DNA of 64,000 nt from Pseudomonas brassicacearum (GTDB lineage: Bacteria; Pseudomonadota; Gammaproteobacteria; Pseudomonadales; Pseudomonadaceae), in the NCBI RefSeq assembly GCF_009601685.2, contig NZ_CP045701.2, positions 4,464,001 to 4,528,000 of the forward strand, in the 5' to 3' direction. Below the pieces are notes generated by a model. That model ran no database searches. It worked only from the letters and a program-made list of their open reading frames with translations, and had not been told where the DNA came from. Positions 1-11,900 of this stretch are shown here, piece after piece. The position numbers and the translations under genes were made by a program. Position 1 is the first letter of the stretch, and each line of letters starts with the position of its first letter.

Positions 1-1113
1 GGCCAGTTCTGCGGACATTGCAGGAGGTGCCTCGCCAGCAGGAGGAACGGCGACACCTTCGGCCTGCATCTTGGCCAGTTGATTGTTCTTCAGCTCGATC
101 AGGCGTTGCAGTTTGTCCAGTTGACTCTGCAGGTCCGCCATACGGCTTTTCAGTTCTTCGTTATCCCGGCGAGCCGAGTCGAGGCTTTCCTGGGTGACTG
201 CAAGCTTGTTGGAGAGCGCTTGGGCATCGCCGGCAGCGCCCTTGCCCTTGCCGCCCGCCTTCGCCGAATCAGCCGACACCAGGCTCAGGTTGTCGCGACC
301 GGCAGCCTGTGCCGGCGCACCTTCACCGCGGCCGCGCTTGGTGGCATCCAACTGCTGTTTGCCAGCACCCGCCACGCCACGCCGCCCCGCACGCCAGGCG
401 GCGTTCTGCGCAGCCACTTCGGCGATGGCCTGGGGTTGCGGCAATGCCGTGCTTTGCACCGGGTCCGGCAGGCGCAACACCTGGCCGGTCTTGAGCAGGT
501 TGATGTTGCCGTTGATGAACGCGTTAGGGTTCAACGCCTGGATCGCCAGCATGGTTTGCTGGACCGAGCCGCCGTTACGCACCTTGGCGGCGATTTCCCA
601 CAGGGTATCGCGCGGCGTGGTGGTGTATTGCGAAGGCTTGGTGGCGCCGGTGACCGGCGTGGACACGACCTGGGGCGGTTTCGCCCGGGTGGCGTCAGCG
701 GCCTGTGGCGAGAATTTGGAGGGATCGAGCAATACGCTGTAGTCGCGCAGCAGGCGGCCATTGGGCCACATCACCTGCACAAGGAACTTGACCATGGGTT
801 CAGACAGCGGCCGACTGGACGTTACCCGCAGGACGCTCTTGCCATTGGCGTTGATCACCGGAGTGAAGCTCAGGTCATTGAGAAAGGGCTGGCGGTCGAC
901 CCCTGCCTTGGCAAACTCTTCGGGCGAGGCCAGGCTCGGCACGACTTCGGCGGCGGTCAGTTGCTGGACATCGAGCAGCTCGATCTCGGCGACCAAGGGC
1001 TGGTTCGGCGGCGACTTCAGGGTCAATTCCCCGAGCCCGAGCGCTTGCGCCATACCGGAGGACAGCGCCGAGGCGGCCGCTATTGCTAACACCAGTTTGC
1101 GAACTTGAACCAT
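1..1113 (-). CDS. fimV: FimV, N-terminal part (truncated by window edge)
   Basis: Open frame from ATG at 1113 running off the window; 371 codons are visible. FimV is an inner-membrane peptidoglycan-binding hub protein needed for type IV pilus assembly, twitching and polar localisation. Seen: a signal peptide (MVQVRKLVLAIAAASALSSGMAQA), a conserved N-terminal domain beginning LGLGELTLKSPPNQPL, a LysM-type segment at about residues 162-216, a low-complexity Ala/Gly/Lys stretch, then a coiled coil at about 297-350 (SARRDNEELKSRMADLQSQL). The start follows a good ribosome site (AAAGGAAGAGG). It lies 210 bp downstream of the usg-like gene on the same strand, the order known around asd in Pseudomonas. 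The C-terminal acidic and TPR parts are outside the window. The 1114-1323 gap shows no gene or clear terminator. Confidence 0.93.
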   Translation of the reverse strand, partial: MVQVRKLVLAIAAASALSSGMAQALGLGELTLKSPPNQPLVAEIELLDVQQLTAAEVVPSLASPEEFAKAGVDRQPFLNDLSFTPVINANGKSVLRVTSSRPLSEPMVKFLVQVMWPNGRLLRDYSVLLDPSKFSPQAADATRAKPPQVVSTPVTGATKPSQYTTTPRDTLWEIAAKVRNGGSVQQTMLAIQALNPNAFINGNINLLKTGQVLRLPDPVQSTALPQPQAIAEVAAQNAAWRAGRRGVAGAGKQQLDATKRGRGEGAPAQAAGRDNLSLVSADSAKAGGKGKGAAGDAQALSNKLAVTQESLDSARRDNEELKSRMADLQSQLDKLQRLIELKNNQLAKMQAEGVAVPPAGEAPPAMSAELA

Positions 1114-1323
1114 AGCCTCTTCCTTTGTTTGAACATTCCTCGGCCAGCGAGAAGGTATTGATGCCGCTGCCGTAAGGCATTGCGCGCAGCCCCGAAGCGA
1201 CGGTGCGCGCGATCATTTCACTCATGCCCCGGGAATGTCCCCCAGAGGGATGTTCGCCTTCAGCACTCCGACCAAGCATAGCGCCCAGCTAGAATCATTC
1301 GACAAATTGATGCCAAGTATCTT

Positions 1324-2334
1324 TTACAGCAAGTCTTTTATCAACAACTCAGCCACCTGCACGGCATTGAGCGCCGCGCCCTTGCGCACGTTATCTGACG
1401 TCAGCCACATATTTAGTTCCGCCGGATCGTCGATTCCACCGCGCACACGACCAACGTAGACCACATCCTGGCCCACCGCATCGCCCACCGCCGTCGGATA
1501 ATCGCCCGCATCCACCAGCTCGATACCCGGGGCCGCTTCCAGCGCCGCGTTGACCTTGGCCAGGTCGATGGGACTGGCAGACTGCACAGTCACGCTAAAG
1601 CTATCGCCAAAAAACACCGGGGCTTGAATGCAAGTGACGGAAATCTTTAACAAAGGTTGATTCAGCACCTGGCGCAACTCGCGGACCAGGCGCTTTTCCA
1701 ACTGCGTATGGCCCTGCTCGTCCGGGGTGCCGACCTGGGCCAGCAGGTTGAACGCCATCTGCCGGTCAAAGAATTTCGGCTCCAGCGGACGGGCGTTGAG
1801 CAGCTCGGCGGTCTGGCGCGCCAGCTCGCTCACAGCCACGCGGCCCTGGGCCGACACGGCGAGGCTGGCGGTCAGGCTGATGCGCTGCAAGTCCAGGCAT
1901 TCGCGCAGCGGCGCCAGCACCACCGCCAAGGCCGTGGCCGAAGCGCTGGGGCTGCTGACCTGCAACGGCTTGCTCAAACCGGCGAGCACCTGGGCGTTGG
2001 CTTCCGGCACGATCTGCGGCGCCTGTTCGGGCGGCAAGGCGCCGGACAGGTCGATCAGCGCACAGCCGGCCGCCGTGGCCCGCGGGGCGAAACTCAGGGT
2101 CACCGCCGGGCCGGCAGCGAAGAACACCAGTTGGACTTTGCTGAAATCGAACTCGTCGACTTCCCGCACCCGCACGTTTTTGCCGCGGAACATCACCGAG
2201 CTGCCTGCCGATTCGCTGCTGGCCAGCAGGTGCAGGTTACCGACCGGGAAGTCCCGCTCTTCGAGAATCTGGACGAGGGTTTCGCCGACAGTACCGGTGG
2301 CGCCGATCACGGCAATATCAAAGGACTGGCTCAT
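1324..2334 (-). CDS. usg: Usg-like aspartate-semialdehyde dehydrogenase paralogue, catalytic Cys missing
   Basis: A 336-aa protein with the NAD(P)-binding start of the ASADH family (IAVIGATGTVGETLVQILEE) and the family's dimerisation domain, including GDSFSVTVQ. In true ASADH the catalytic cysteine lies in a PNCST-type motif. Here the aligned segment reads SSPSASATAL, so Cys is replaced by Ala, and the protein is probably not an active dehydrogenase. Homologues next to asd are called Usg-1 and have no proven role. It is 246 bp downstream of asd, with a terminator and a type A repeat between, so it may have its own promoter. Start ATG at 2334 follows a GGTAGACCC stretch with no strong ribosome site. 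Confidence 0.88.
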   Translation of the reverse strand: MSQSFDIAVIGATGTVGETLVQILEERDFPVGNLHLLASSESAGSSVMFRGKNVRVREVDEFDFSKVQLVFFAAGPAVTLSFAPRATAAGCALIDLSGALPPEQAPQIVPEANAQVLAGLSKPLQVSSPSASATALAVVLAPLRECLDLQRISLTASLAVSAQGRVAVSELARQTAELLNARPLEPKFFDRQMAFNLLAQVGTPDEQGHTQLEKRLVRELRQVLNQPLLKISVTCIQAPVFFGDSFSVTVQSASPIDLAKVNAALEAAPGIELVDAGDYPTAVGDAVGQDVVYVGRVRGGIDDPAELNMWLTSDNVRKGAALNAVQVAELLIKDLL

Positions 2335-2411
2335 GGGTCTACCTCAGGTAAAACGTGGGGAGCGGCACTTTACCGGGTGGTTGGCGGGCAAGCAATTGCA
2401 CACAAGAGAAC

Positions 2412-2508
2412 CTGTGGCGAGGGAGCTTGCTCCCGCTCGGTTGCGCAGCAACCGCTAGAGTTTTGGGGCTGCTTCGCAGCCCAGCGGGAGCAAGCTCCCT
2501 CGCCACAG
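2412..2508. repeat. Type A REP pair (inverted)
   Basis: Imperfect inverted repeat. The left arm begins tgtggcgagggagcttgctc, and the right arm is its reverse complement ending gagcaagctccctcgccaca. An inner ggggctgcttcgcagcccc hairpin is present. It lies in the asd-usg gap. Confidence 0.85.
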
Positions 2509-2528
2509 AGAGCTCACCAAACCGACAT

Positions 2529-2561
2529 AAAAAAACCCGCACCTCTCACAAGGCACGGGTT
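2529..2561 (-). terminator. asd: Rho-independent terminator after asd
   Basis: On the minus strand an 8-bp stem CCCGTGCC/GGTGCGGG (two G-U pairs) closes an 8-nt loop and is followed by seven T residues. It lies about 20 bp past the asd stop codon. Confidence 0.8.
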
Positions 2562-2580
2562 CTTTCACAGCAGCAATCGA

Positions 2581-3693
2581 TCAACGCTCGAGCAGGATCC
2601 GCAACATGCGACGCAGCGGTTCGGCCGCACCCCACAGCAGTTGGTCGCCGACGGTGAAGGCGCCGACGAATTGCGAACCCATGTTCAGTTTGCGCAAACG
2701 ACCCACCGGCACATTCAGGGTGCCGGTGACCTTGGTCGGGCTCAGCTCCTGCATGCTGGTTTCGCGATTGTTCGGCACCAGCTTGACCCAAGGGTTGTGC
2801 TGGCTGATCAGCCCTTCGATGTCGGCGATCGGCACGTCTTTGTTCAGCTTGATGGTCAGCGCCTGGCTGTGGCAGCGCATGGCGCCGATGCGCACGCAGA
2901 TGCCATCCACCGGGATCGGGCTCTTGAAGCGACCGAGAATCTTGTTGGTTTCGGCCTGGGCCTTCCACTCTTCGCGGCTCTGGCCGTTAGGCAGTTCCTT
3001 GTCGATCCAGGGAATCAGGCTGCCGGCCAGCGGTACGCCGAAGTTCTCGGTCGGGTAGGCGTCGCTGCGCATCGCCTCGGCGACCTTGCGGTCGATGTCG
3101 AGGATGGCGCTGGCCGGGTTGGCCAGGTCATCGGCGACGGCGGCGTGGGTGGCGCCCATCTGCTTGATCAGCTCACGCATGTTCTGCGCGCCGGCACCGG
3201 ACGCCGCCTGGTAGGTCATGGCGCTCATCCACTCCACCAGCCCGGCTTCGAACAGGCCGCCCAGGCCCATCAGCATCAGGCTGACGGTGCAGTTGCCGCC
3301 GATGTAGTTCTTGGTGCCCGCGTCCAGCTGCTGGTCGATGACCTTGCGGTTCACCGGGTCAAGGACGATCACCGCATCGTCCTGCATGCGCAGGCTGGAA
3401 GCGGCGTCGATCCAGTAACCCTGCCAGCCGGCTTCACGCAGCTTGGGGAAGACTTCGCTGGTGTAGTCGCCGCCCTGGCAGGTCAGGATCACGTCGAGGG
3501 TCTTGAGCTCGTCAATGCTGTAGGCATCCTTGAGCACACCGGTGTCCTTGCCCACGGACGGGCCCTGGCCACCCACATTGGAAGTGGTGAAAAACACCGG
3601 CTCAATGAGATCGAAATCCTGCTCTTCCAGCATTCGCTGCATGAGCACGGAACCGACCATGCCGCGCCAACCGATCAGACCTACACGTTTCAT
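2581..3693 (-). CDS. asd: Aspartate-semialdehyde dehydrogenase
   Basis: A 370-aa cytoplasmic enzyme that reduces beta-aspartyl phosphate to aspartate semialdehyde with NADPH, the branch-point step to lysine/diaminopimelate, threonine and methionine. Seen: N-terminal nucleotide-binding motif [20 protein letters not shown], catalytic cysteine in [16 protein letters not shown], and the substrate-site region ending [16 protein letters not shown]. Length fits the Gram-negative subfamily of about 370 aa. The start chosen is ATG at 3693 (MKRVGLIG), the conserved N-terminus; an upstream in-frame GTG-type extension adds ten unconserved residues. It is 54 bp downstream of leuB, so probably co-transcribed. 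A terminator follows. Confidence 0.97.
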   Translation of the reverse strand: MKRVGLIGWRGMVGSVLMQRMLEEQDFDLIEPVFFTTSNVGGQGPSVGKDTGVLKDAYSIDELKTLDVILTCQGGDYTSEVFPKLREAGWQGYWIDAASSLRMQDDAVIVLDPVNRKVIDQQLDAGTKNYIGGNCTVSLMLMGLGGLFEAGLVEWMSAMTYQAASGAGAQNMRELIKQMGATHAAVADDLANPASAILDIDRKVAEAMRSDAYPTENFGVPLAGSLIPWIDKELPNGQSREEWKAQAETNKILGRFKSPIPVDGICVRIGAMRCHSQALTIKLNKDVPIADIEGLISQHNPWVKLVPNNRETSMQELSPTKVTGTLNVPVGRLRKLNMGSQFVGAFTVGDQLLWGAAEPLRRMLRILLER

Positions 3694-3747
3694 CGCAACT
3701 ACACCTATACAAAAGTGGGCCACCGTCGGAGCGGTGGGCCCGAAAGA

Positions 3748-4830
<1,083 letters not shown>

Positions 4831-4878
4831 GCTTTCCTCGTTTTACTATCGGCGCCCATGGGCTGGCCGGGAAAAATG

Positions 4879-5643
4879 CTATCGCTCGGCCCACAGCACC
4901 AGTACATCCGTACTGAACGAACCATCGGCCTCAATCTCAAAATATTCACGCACTTCGTCACCCATCGCGCGCTGCAACTCGAGGATCGCCCCACGCATCA
5001 CCTCGGGGGTGCGCATGCGCTCGACCCAGGAGCGGTACTCCAGGCGCAGGCGTTGGCGCGAGGTGCTGCGGGTGTGCAACCCCGCTTCGCTGACCTGGCG
5101 CAACCACTCGCCGGCAGAATAATCGCGCACGTGGCTGGTGTCGCGCAGCACTTCGACGCTTTGCAAGTAGGTGTCCAGCAATGGCATGCCAGGCGACAGG
5201 ACGTCGATGAACGCCGCCACGCCGCCGGGCTTGAGCACCCGACGCACTTCCCGCAATGCCAGGCCCAGGTCGCTCCAATGATGCGCCGAATAGCGGCTGA
5301 ACACGAAGTCGAACTCCGCGTCGGCGAACGGCAGGCGCTCAGCGGCGCCGCATACCGTGCCGATATTGCCCAGGCCACGCTCGGCAGCCGCCGTGGCGAC
5401 CACGTCGAGCATTTGCTGGGACAAATCATAAGCCACCACTTCACCGGCCAGCGGCGCCACGTGGAAACTCACATGGCCGGCACCGCACCCCAGGTCCAGC
5501 ACCCGGGCATCGCCGCGACCGGCCAACGCAGCCTGTAGCAGCGCAAACTCAGCGCCCTGGGCGTGCACCGCACTGCTCAGATAGGCCGAGGCCTGTTCAC
5601 CGAATTGCTTTTGTACAACCTGACTGTGGGCGGTGCTGGTCAT
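4879..5643 (-). CDS. Class I SAM-dependent methyltransferase (UbiE/Methyltransf_11-like)
   Basis: A 254-aa cytoplasmic protein. Seen: SAM-binding motif I VLDLGCGAGHVSFHVAP, the acidic post-II residue in VVAYDLSQQML, FDFVFSRYSAHHWSD (motif IV region), and motif VI-like LKPGGVAAFIDVLSPG. The substrate cannot be told from sequence; the family includes quinone, metabolite and toxic-anion methyltransferases. The start used is ATG at 5643 (MTSTAHSQVVQKQFG). A longer upstream frame reads into a type B repeat and is rejected. It is placed between leuD and leuB, 48 bp upstream of leuB, so it should be transcribed with the leu genes. Confidence 0.9.
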   Translation of the reverse strand: MTSTAHSQVVQKQFGEQASAYLSSAVHAQGAEFALLQAALAGRGDARVLDLGCGAGHVSFHVAPLAGEVVAYDLSQQMLDVVATAAAERGLGNIGTVCGAAERLPFADAEFDFVFSRYSAHHWSDLGLALREVRRVLKPGGVAAFIDVLSPGMPLLDTYLQSVEVLRDTSHVRDYSAGEWLRQVSEAGLHTRSTSRQRLRLEYRSWVERMRTPEVMRGAILELQRAMGDEVREYFEIEADGSFSTDVLVLWAER

Positions 5644-5682
5644 GGGGTGTCCTTGTGGTTTTTGTATTGCCTGGGCGGGGCC

Positions 5683-5760
5683 CATCGCGAGCAAAGTCGC
5701 TCCCACAGAGGCTTTGTGAACGCCGCAAATCCAATGTGGGAGCGAGCTTGCTCGCGATGG
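5683..5760. repeat. Type B REP pair (inverted)
   Basis: Inverted arms catcgcgagcaaagtcgctcc and tgggagcgagcttgctcgcg flank a 30-nt spacer. It fills the gap between leuD and the methyltransferase gene. Confidence 0.85.
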
Positions 5761-5782
5761 CGTCTTTACGCCTTATGCAAAA

Positions 5783-6427
5783 TCAAGCATCGCGAAACAA
5801 CCAAGGCTGGCTCGCCCGATGCTTGGCCTCGAACGCGGCAATTGCCTCGCCGTCCTGCAAGGTCAGGCCGATATCGTCCAGGCCATTGAGCAGGCAATGC
5901 TTGCGGAACGCGTCGATCTCGAAACCCAGTACCTTGCCGTCGGGACGGGTCACGGTCTGGGCGGCCAGGTCGATCTGCAGCTGATAGCCAGGGTTGGCCT
6001 CGACCTGCTGGAACAGTTCATCCACATCAGCATCGCTGAGGATGATCGGCAGCAAGCCGTTCTTGAAGCTGTTGTTGAAGAAGATGTCGGCATAGCTCGG
6101 CGCGATGATGCTGCGGAAACCGTACTCTTCCAGGGCCCACGGCGCGTGTTCGCGGCTCGAGCCGCAACCGAAGTTCTCACGAGCCAGCAACACGCTGGCG
6201 CCTTGGTAACGCTCGGCGTTGAGCACGAAATCCTTGTTCAACGGCCGCTTGGAGTTGTCCTGGTATGGCTGGCCGACATCCAGGTAACGCCATTCGTCGA
6301 ACAGGTTCGGGCCAAAACCGGTGCGCTTGATGGACTTCAAGAACTGCTTGGGAATGATCTGGTCGGTGTCGACGTTGGCACGATCCAAAGGCGCGACAAG
6401 ACCGGTGTGCTGGGTAAAAGCTTTCAT
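5783..6427 (-). CDS. leuD: 3-isopropylmalate dehydratase small subunit
   Basis: A 214-aa small subunit of isopropylmalate isomerase, which works with LeuC to convert 2- to 3-isopropylmalate. Seen: [26 protein letters not shown] (family N-terminus, [11 protein letters not shown]), the swivel-domain substrate loop [15 protein letters not shown], and [21 protein letters not shown]. Length is typical. It lies 11 bp downstream of leuC and is certainly in its operon. Confidence 0.98.
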   Translation of the reverse strand: MKAFTQHTGLVAPLDRANVDTDQIIPKQFLKSIKRTGFGPNLFDEWRYLDVGQPYQDNSKRPLNKDFVLNAERYQGASVLLARENFGCGSSREHAPWALEEYGFRSIIAPSYADIFFNNSFKNGLLPIILSDADVDELFQQVEANPGYQLQIDLAAQTVTRPDGKVLGFEIDAFRKHCLLNGLDDIGLTLQDGEAIAAFEAKHRASQPWLFRDA

Positions 6428-6438
6428 GCTGCGCTCCT

Positions 6439-7857
6439 TCAGATCAATTCGCGGACGTCGACGAAACGGCCGTTGACAGCCGCCGCCGCGGCCATGGCCG
6501 GGCTCACCAGGTGCGTACGACCACCGGCGCCCTGGCGGCCTTCGAAGTTACGGTTGGAGGTGGAGGCGCAATGCTCGCCCGACTCCAAACGGTCCGGGTT
6601 CATCGCCAGGCACATCGAGCACCCCGGCTCACGCCATTCGAAACCGGCTTCGAGGAAAATCTTGTCCAACCCCTCCGCTTCGGCCTGGGCTTTCACCAGG
6701 CCCGAGCCCGGCACCACGATGGCCTGCTTGATGGTCGAGGCCACCTTGCGACCCTTGGCGATCACTGCAGCGGCGCGCAGGTCTTCGATCCGCGAGTTGG
6801 TGCAGGAGCCGATGAACACGCGATCGAGCTGAATGTCGGTGATCGCCTGGTTGGCGCTCAAGCCCATGTATTTCAAGGCGCGGACGATAGAGTCACGCTT
6901 GACCAGGTCCATTTCCTTGGCCGGATCCGGTACGTTCTGGTCCACCGCCAACACCATCTCAGGCGAAGTGCCCCAGCTGACTTGTGGCTTGATCTGCGTC
7001 GCGTCGAGCTCGACTACAGTGTCGAACGTGGCATCGGCGTCCGACACCAGGTCTTTCCAGGCTTCGACCGCCATGTCCCATTGCGCGCCTTTTGGCGAGA
7101 ACGGACGGCCCTTGACGTATTCCACGGTTTTTTCATCGGCGGCCACCAGGCCAACGCGGGCACCGGCCTCGATGGACATGTTGCAGATGGTCATGCGGCC
7201 TTCGACGGACAAGTCACGGATCGCGCTGCCGGCGAACTCGATGGCATGGCCGTTACCGCCGGCGGTGCCGATCTTGCCGATCACCGCCAGGACGATGTCC
7301 TTGGCGGTCACGCCGAACGGCAACTTGCCCTCGACGCGCACCAGCATGTTTTTCATTTTCTTGGCGACCAGGCACTGGGTGGCGAGCACATGCTCCACCT
7401 CGGAAGTGCCGATGCCGTGGGCCAAGGCGCCGAAAGCACCGTGGGTCGAGGTGTGCGAGTCGCCGCAGACCACGGTCATGCCAGGCAAGGTCGCACCCTG
7501 CTCCGGGCCAATGACGTGGACGATGCCTTGGCGCACGTCATTCATCTTGAATTCGACGATGCCGTATTCGTCACAGTTATCGTCGAGGGTCTGGACTTGC
7601 AAGCGCGAGACCTGGTCGGCAATGGCTTCGATGCCGCCCTTGCGCTCCGGCGTGGTCGGTACGTTGTGGTCCGGGGTCGCGATGTTGGCATCGATGCGCC
7701 ACGGCTTGCGCCCGGCCAGGCGCAGGCCTTCGAAGGCTTGCGGCGACGTCACTTCATGGATGATGTGACGATCGATGTAGATCAGCGCCGAGCCATCGTC
7801 GCGCTGTTTGACCAAATGCGAATCCCAGAGCTTGTCGTAGAGCGTTTTGCCGGCCAT
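6439..7857 (-). CDS. leuC: 3-isopropylmalate dehydratase large subunit
   Basis: A 472-aa aconitase-family subunit carrying the [4Fe-4S] cluster. Seen: [16 protein letters not shown] start, [20 protein letters not shown], and the three cluster cysteines in [17 protein letters not shown] and [15 protein letters not shown]-terminal [20 protein letters not shown] is conserved. First gene of the leu block. It diverges from a LysR-type gene with 157 bp between them, a usual arrangement for a LysR-controlled target, though control is only inferred. The gap holds an A/T-rich stretch at about 7940-7990. Confidence 0.98.
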   Translation of the reverse strand: MAGKTLYDKLWDSHLVKQRDDGSALIYIDRHIIHEVTSPQAFEGLRLAGRKPWRIDANIATPDHNVPTTPERKGGIEAIADQVSRLQVQTLDDNCDEYGIVEFKMNDVRQGIVHVIGPEQGATLPGMTVVCGDSHTSTHGAFGALAHGIGTSEVEHVLATQCLVAKKMKNMLVRVEGKLPFGVTAKDIVLAVIGKIGTAGGNGHAIEFAGSAIRDLSVEGRMTICNMSIEAGARVGLVAADEKTVEYVKGRPFSPKGAQWDMAVEAWKDLVSDADATFDTVVELDATQIKPQVSWGTSPEMVLAVDQNVPDPAKEMDLVKRDSIVRALKYMGLSANQAITDIQLDRVFIGSCTNSRIEDLRAAAVIAKGRKVASTIKQAIVVPGSGLVKAQAEAEGLDKIFLEAGFEWREPGCSMCLAMNPDRLESGEHCASTSNRNFEGRQGAGGRTHLVSPAMAAAAAVNGRFVDVRELI

Positions 7858-8014
7858 CAGACGGTTTCCTCATCAGCTTGTTTCTATGCCCCGGGCCTTG
7901 AACGAATCAATAACCCCTTGGCTTGTGAGGCTGATCCTATGGGGTTACATTAAATAACTCAAATTCATATTTTTCATACTTTGCATAACCAATTGGAATT
8001 CGACCGGAACCGCC

Positions 8015-8905
8015 ATGGACCTCGCCAATCTCAACGCCTTTATTGCCATCGCCGAGACCGGCAGTTTCTCCGGCGCCGGTGAACGCCTGCACCTGACCCA
8101 GCCGGCCATCAGCAAGCGCATTGCCGGCCTCGAGCAACAGCTCAAGGTGCGCCTGTTCGACCGCCTCGGCCGTGAAGTAGGCCTGACCGAGGCTGGCCGG
8201 GCCCTGTTGCCACGGGCCTATCAGATCCTCAACGTGCTGGACGACACCCGCCGCGCCCTGACCAACCTGACCGGCGAAGTGACCGGGCGCCTGACGCTAG
8301 CCACCAGCCACCACATCGGCCTGCACCGCCTGCCACCTCTATTGCGGGAGTTCACCCGTCGCTACCCCCAGGTGGCGCTGGATATCCAGTTCCTGGATTC
8401 GGAAGTGGCCTACGAAGAAATCCTCCATGGCCGGGCGGAACTGGCCGTCATCACCCTCGCCCCCGAACCTCACACCCTGGTACGGGCCACGCCAGTGTGG
8501 GACGACCCTTTGGACTTCGTGGTCGCCCCAGAACACGCATTGCTGGAAAACGGCGCGGTCAGCCTGGCGGACATTGCCTTGCATCCAGCGGTTTTCCCGG
8601 GGGGCAACACGTTTACCCACCACATCGTGCAACGGCTGTTCGAAGCCCAGGGCCTGACGCCGAACATCGCCATGAGCACGAATTACCTGGAAACCATAAA
8701 GATGATGGTCTCCATTGGCCTGGCCTGGAGCGTCTTGCCGCGCACCATGCTCGACGAACAGGTGGCACGTATTCCTTTGCCGGGCATACAACTCAGTCGC
8801 CAGCTAGGCTATATCTTGCACACCGAACGGACGCTGTCGAATGCCGCACGGGCTTTCATGGCCTTACTGGACGCACAAATCGATTTGCCAGGGACAAGGG
8901 CATAG
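8015..8905 (+). CDS. LysR-family transcriptional regulator
   Basis: A 296-aa regulator with an N-terminal winged helix-turn-helix (MDLANLNAFIAIAETGSFSGAGERLHLTQPAISKRIAGLE, in two parts) and a LysR substrate-binding domain from about residue 90 (GEVTGRLTLATSHHIG) with YLETIKMMVSIGLAWSVLP near the end. It is transcribed away from leuC; the divergent layout suggests it acts on leuC and on itself, possibly sensing an isopropylmalate-type ligand. That is inference. Start ATG at 8015 is the family start. Confidence 0.93.
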   Translation: MDLANLNAFIAIAETGSFSGAGERLHLTQPAISKRIAGLEQQLKVRLFDRLGREVGLTEAGRALLPRAYQILNVLDDTRRALTNLTGEVTGRLTLATSHHIGLHRLPPLLREFTRRYPQVALDIQFLDSEVAYEEILHGRAELAVITLAPEPHTLVRATPVWDDPLDFVVAPEHALLENGAVSLADIALHPAVFPGGNTFTHHIVQRLFEAQGLTPNIAMSTNYLETIKMMVSIGLAWSVLPRTMLDEQVARIPLPGIQLSRQLGYILHTERTLSNAARAFMALLDAQIDLPGTRA

Positions 8906-8973
8906 GTTGTGCCGCGCCTGCAGGCCCGAACGCATGTGCTTTATGCCCAAACCCGCTCAAGGCTCGCTAGATA

Positions 8974-11900
8974 ATGCCCAAACCCGCTGACCACCTCCCG
9001 CCCTTGCCCCGCATCCAGGCGCTCGACCCAAAACGGTCCGAGCAAAGCTGGGACAGTGCGCCGCAGTTGCTGGCCGCCCTGAACGGTGCGCGGCTGGGGG
9101 CCTGGTCGTGGGACATCGACAGCGGACAGATCAGTTGGTCGCGCGGCACCCAGGCGCTGTTCGGCTTCGATCCGCGCCAGCCATTGCCAGCGGATGTGGA
9201 CTATCTGGACCTGCTGCTACCCGAAGATCGGGCCCGGGCCGTGCGCGCCTTTCACGCGGCAGTGGCCGGGGCGCCGCTGGAACAGGCCATGCACCACCGC
9301 ATCGTCTGGCCCGACGGCAGCCTGCACTGGCTTGAAATCAGCGGCAGCGTGCTGCCCGACAAGCACGGTCGCCCACGCATGATCGGGGTGATCCGTGAAA
9401 TCACCCATCAGCGCCAACGGGAACAGGCACTGCGCAGTTCGGAAAAGCGCTTTGCCACGCTCTTTCATCTGTGCCCGAACATGGTCCTGCTGACCCGCCA
9501 GGAAGACGGCCTGATCAGCGAGGCCAACCAGTATTTCGAAAGCCTGTTCGGCTGGCCGCTGCACGATGTGATTGGCCGCACCACCCTGGAACTGGGTTTG
9601 TGGGTCGACCCCGGGCAACGGGTAAAACTGCTGGAAGCCATCAAGACCAAGGGCGAACTGGCGAGCATGGAGGTGGAACTGCGGGCCAGCAATGGCCAGA
9701 TCCACACCGGCCTGCTCAGCGCGCAGAAAGTCGAGCTGGAGGGCCAGCCCTACCTGTTGAGCACGTTCCTCGACACCACCGAGCACAAACTCGCCGAACA
9801 GGCCCTCAAGGACAGCCAGGAACGCCTGGACCTGGCCCTCGACTCGGCGCAACTGGGCACCTGGGACTGGCACATTCCCAGCGGCATGCTCTACGGCTCG
9901 GCCCGCGCCGCGCAGCTCCATGGCCTGGAACCCAAGCCGTTCCACGAATCGTTCGATGCGTTTTTCGAAGGCGTCCCCACCGAAGAACGCAACAACATGC
10001 GCAACGCCTATCGCAGCCTGCGCGAAGGCCCGGCGGGCAACTATCAGCTGACCTACCGCGTGCAACTGCCGGACGGCAGCTCGCGCTATCTGGAAAGCCG
10101 CTCGCGCCTCTACCGCAACGACGACGGCAGCCCCTTGCGCATGGCCGGCACCTTGCTCGACATCACCGACCAGGTGGAGCGCGAACAGAGCCTGGCCGCC
10201 TCGGAGGAAAAATTCGCCACGCTGTTCCAGGTCAGCCCTGACCCGATCTGCGTCACCCACCAGGACAGCGGCCGGTTCCTCGAGATCAACTCCAGTTTCA
10301 CCCAAACCTTCGGCTGGACCGCCAGCGACGTGATCGGCCTCGACGCCGACGAAATCGGCCTCTGGGATACCTCCGGCAGCAGCCTGCAACGCATCGAACG
10401 GGTGATCCGCGAACAATCGTTGAACAATGTCGCCATCGTCGTTCACCATAAGAACGGCCAGCCGCTGACCTGTGTGATTTCCAGCCGGCAAATCAACGTC
10501 GGCAACCAGCCCTGCATCGTCACCACTTTGCGGGACATCACCCAGCAACAACGCTCCGAAGCGGCCCTCAAGGCCAGCGAAGAGAAATTCGCCAAGGCAT
10601 TTCATTCCAGCCCCGACGCCATCACCATCACCGAGCTCGAAAGCGGTCGCTACCTCGAGGTCAACGACGGTTTCTGCCGATTGACCGGCTACCGCGCCGA
10701 CGAAGTGATCGGGCACACCGTCTACGAAGTGGGAATCTGGGCCGAAGAAAAACAACGCGCCGCCCTGCTGGCCGAACTGCAACTCAAGGGCCGCATCGTC
10801 CACCAGGAAATGCTCGGGCGCAATAAGCGGGGGGAAATCCTCACGGTGGAGGTGTCAGTCGAGCCCATCACCCTCAATGAAACCGCGTGCCTGCTGCTGA
10901 CCGCCCGAGACGTGAGCCTGCTGCGCAATGCCGAAGCCCAGATTCGCCACCTGGCCTACCACGACCCCTTGACCAACTTGCCCAACCGCGCCTTGCTGAT
11001 GGACCGGCTGAGCCAGCAGATCGCCCTGCTCAAACGCCATAACCTGCGTGGTGCCTTGTTGTTTCTCGACCTGGACCACTTCAAGCACATCAATGACTCC
11101 CTCGGTCACCCGGTGGGCGACACCGTGCTGAAAATCATCACCGCGCGCCTGGAAGCCAGCGTGCGCCTGGAGGACACCGTCGCACGACTGGGCGGCGATG
11201 AGTTCGTGGTGCTGCTCAGCGGCCTGGAAGGCTCGCGCAGCGAAGTCAGCAAGCAAGTGCAGACCTTGGCCAACACCCTGCGCGAACTGCTCTCGGAGCC
11301 GATGTTCCTCGATGGCCAGCGACTGCAAGTCACGCCGAGCATCGGTATAGCGCTGATTCCGGACCACGGCTCCACGCCCACCGATTTGCTCAAGCGCGCC
11401 GACATTGCGCTGTACCGCGCCAAGGACTCGGGGCGCAACACCTCGCAGATGTTTCACACCACCATGCAAAAAGCCGCCAGCGAACGGCTGCGCATGGAGA
11501 CCGACCTGCGCCTGGCCCTGGCCCGCGGCGAGTTCAGCGTGCATTTCCAGCCTCAGGTCGATGCCCGGGATAACCGCATCATCGGCGCCGAAGCCCTGGT
11601 GCGCTGGCATCACCCGGACCTGGGCGCCCAATCGCCCAACGAGTTCATCAAAGTGCTGGAAGACAGTGGCCTGATCCTGGAAGTCGGGACCTGGATCCTT
11701 GATGAAGCCTGCGACGGTTTCAAGCAACTGATCGCCAAGGGCAAGATCGATCCCCAGCAATTCAGCCTGTGCGTGAACATCAGCCCACGGCAATTCCGCC
11801 AGAGCGACTTTGTCGAACGCATCGAAAACAGCCTCGTCACTCACGGCCTGCCCTTCTCCCTGCTGAAACTGGAGATCACCGAAGGCATCGTGATCCAGAA

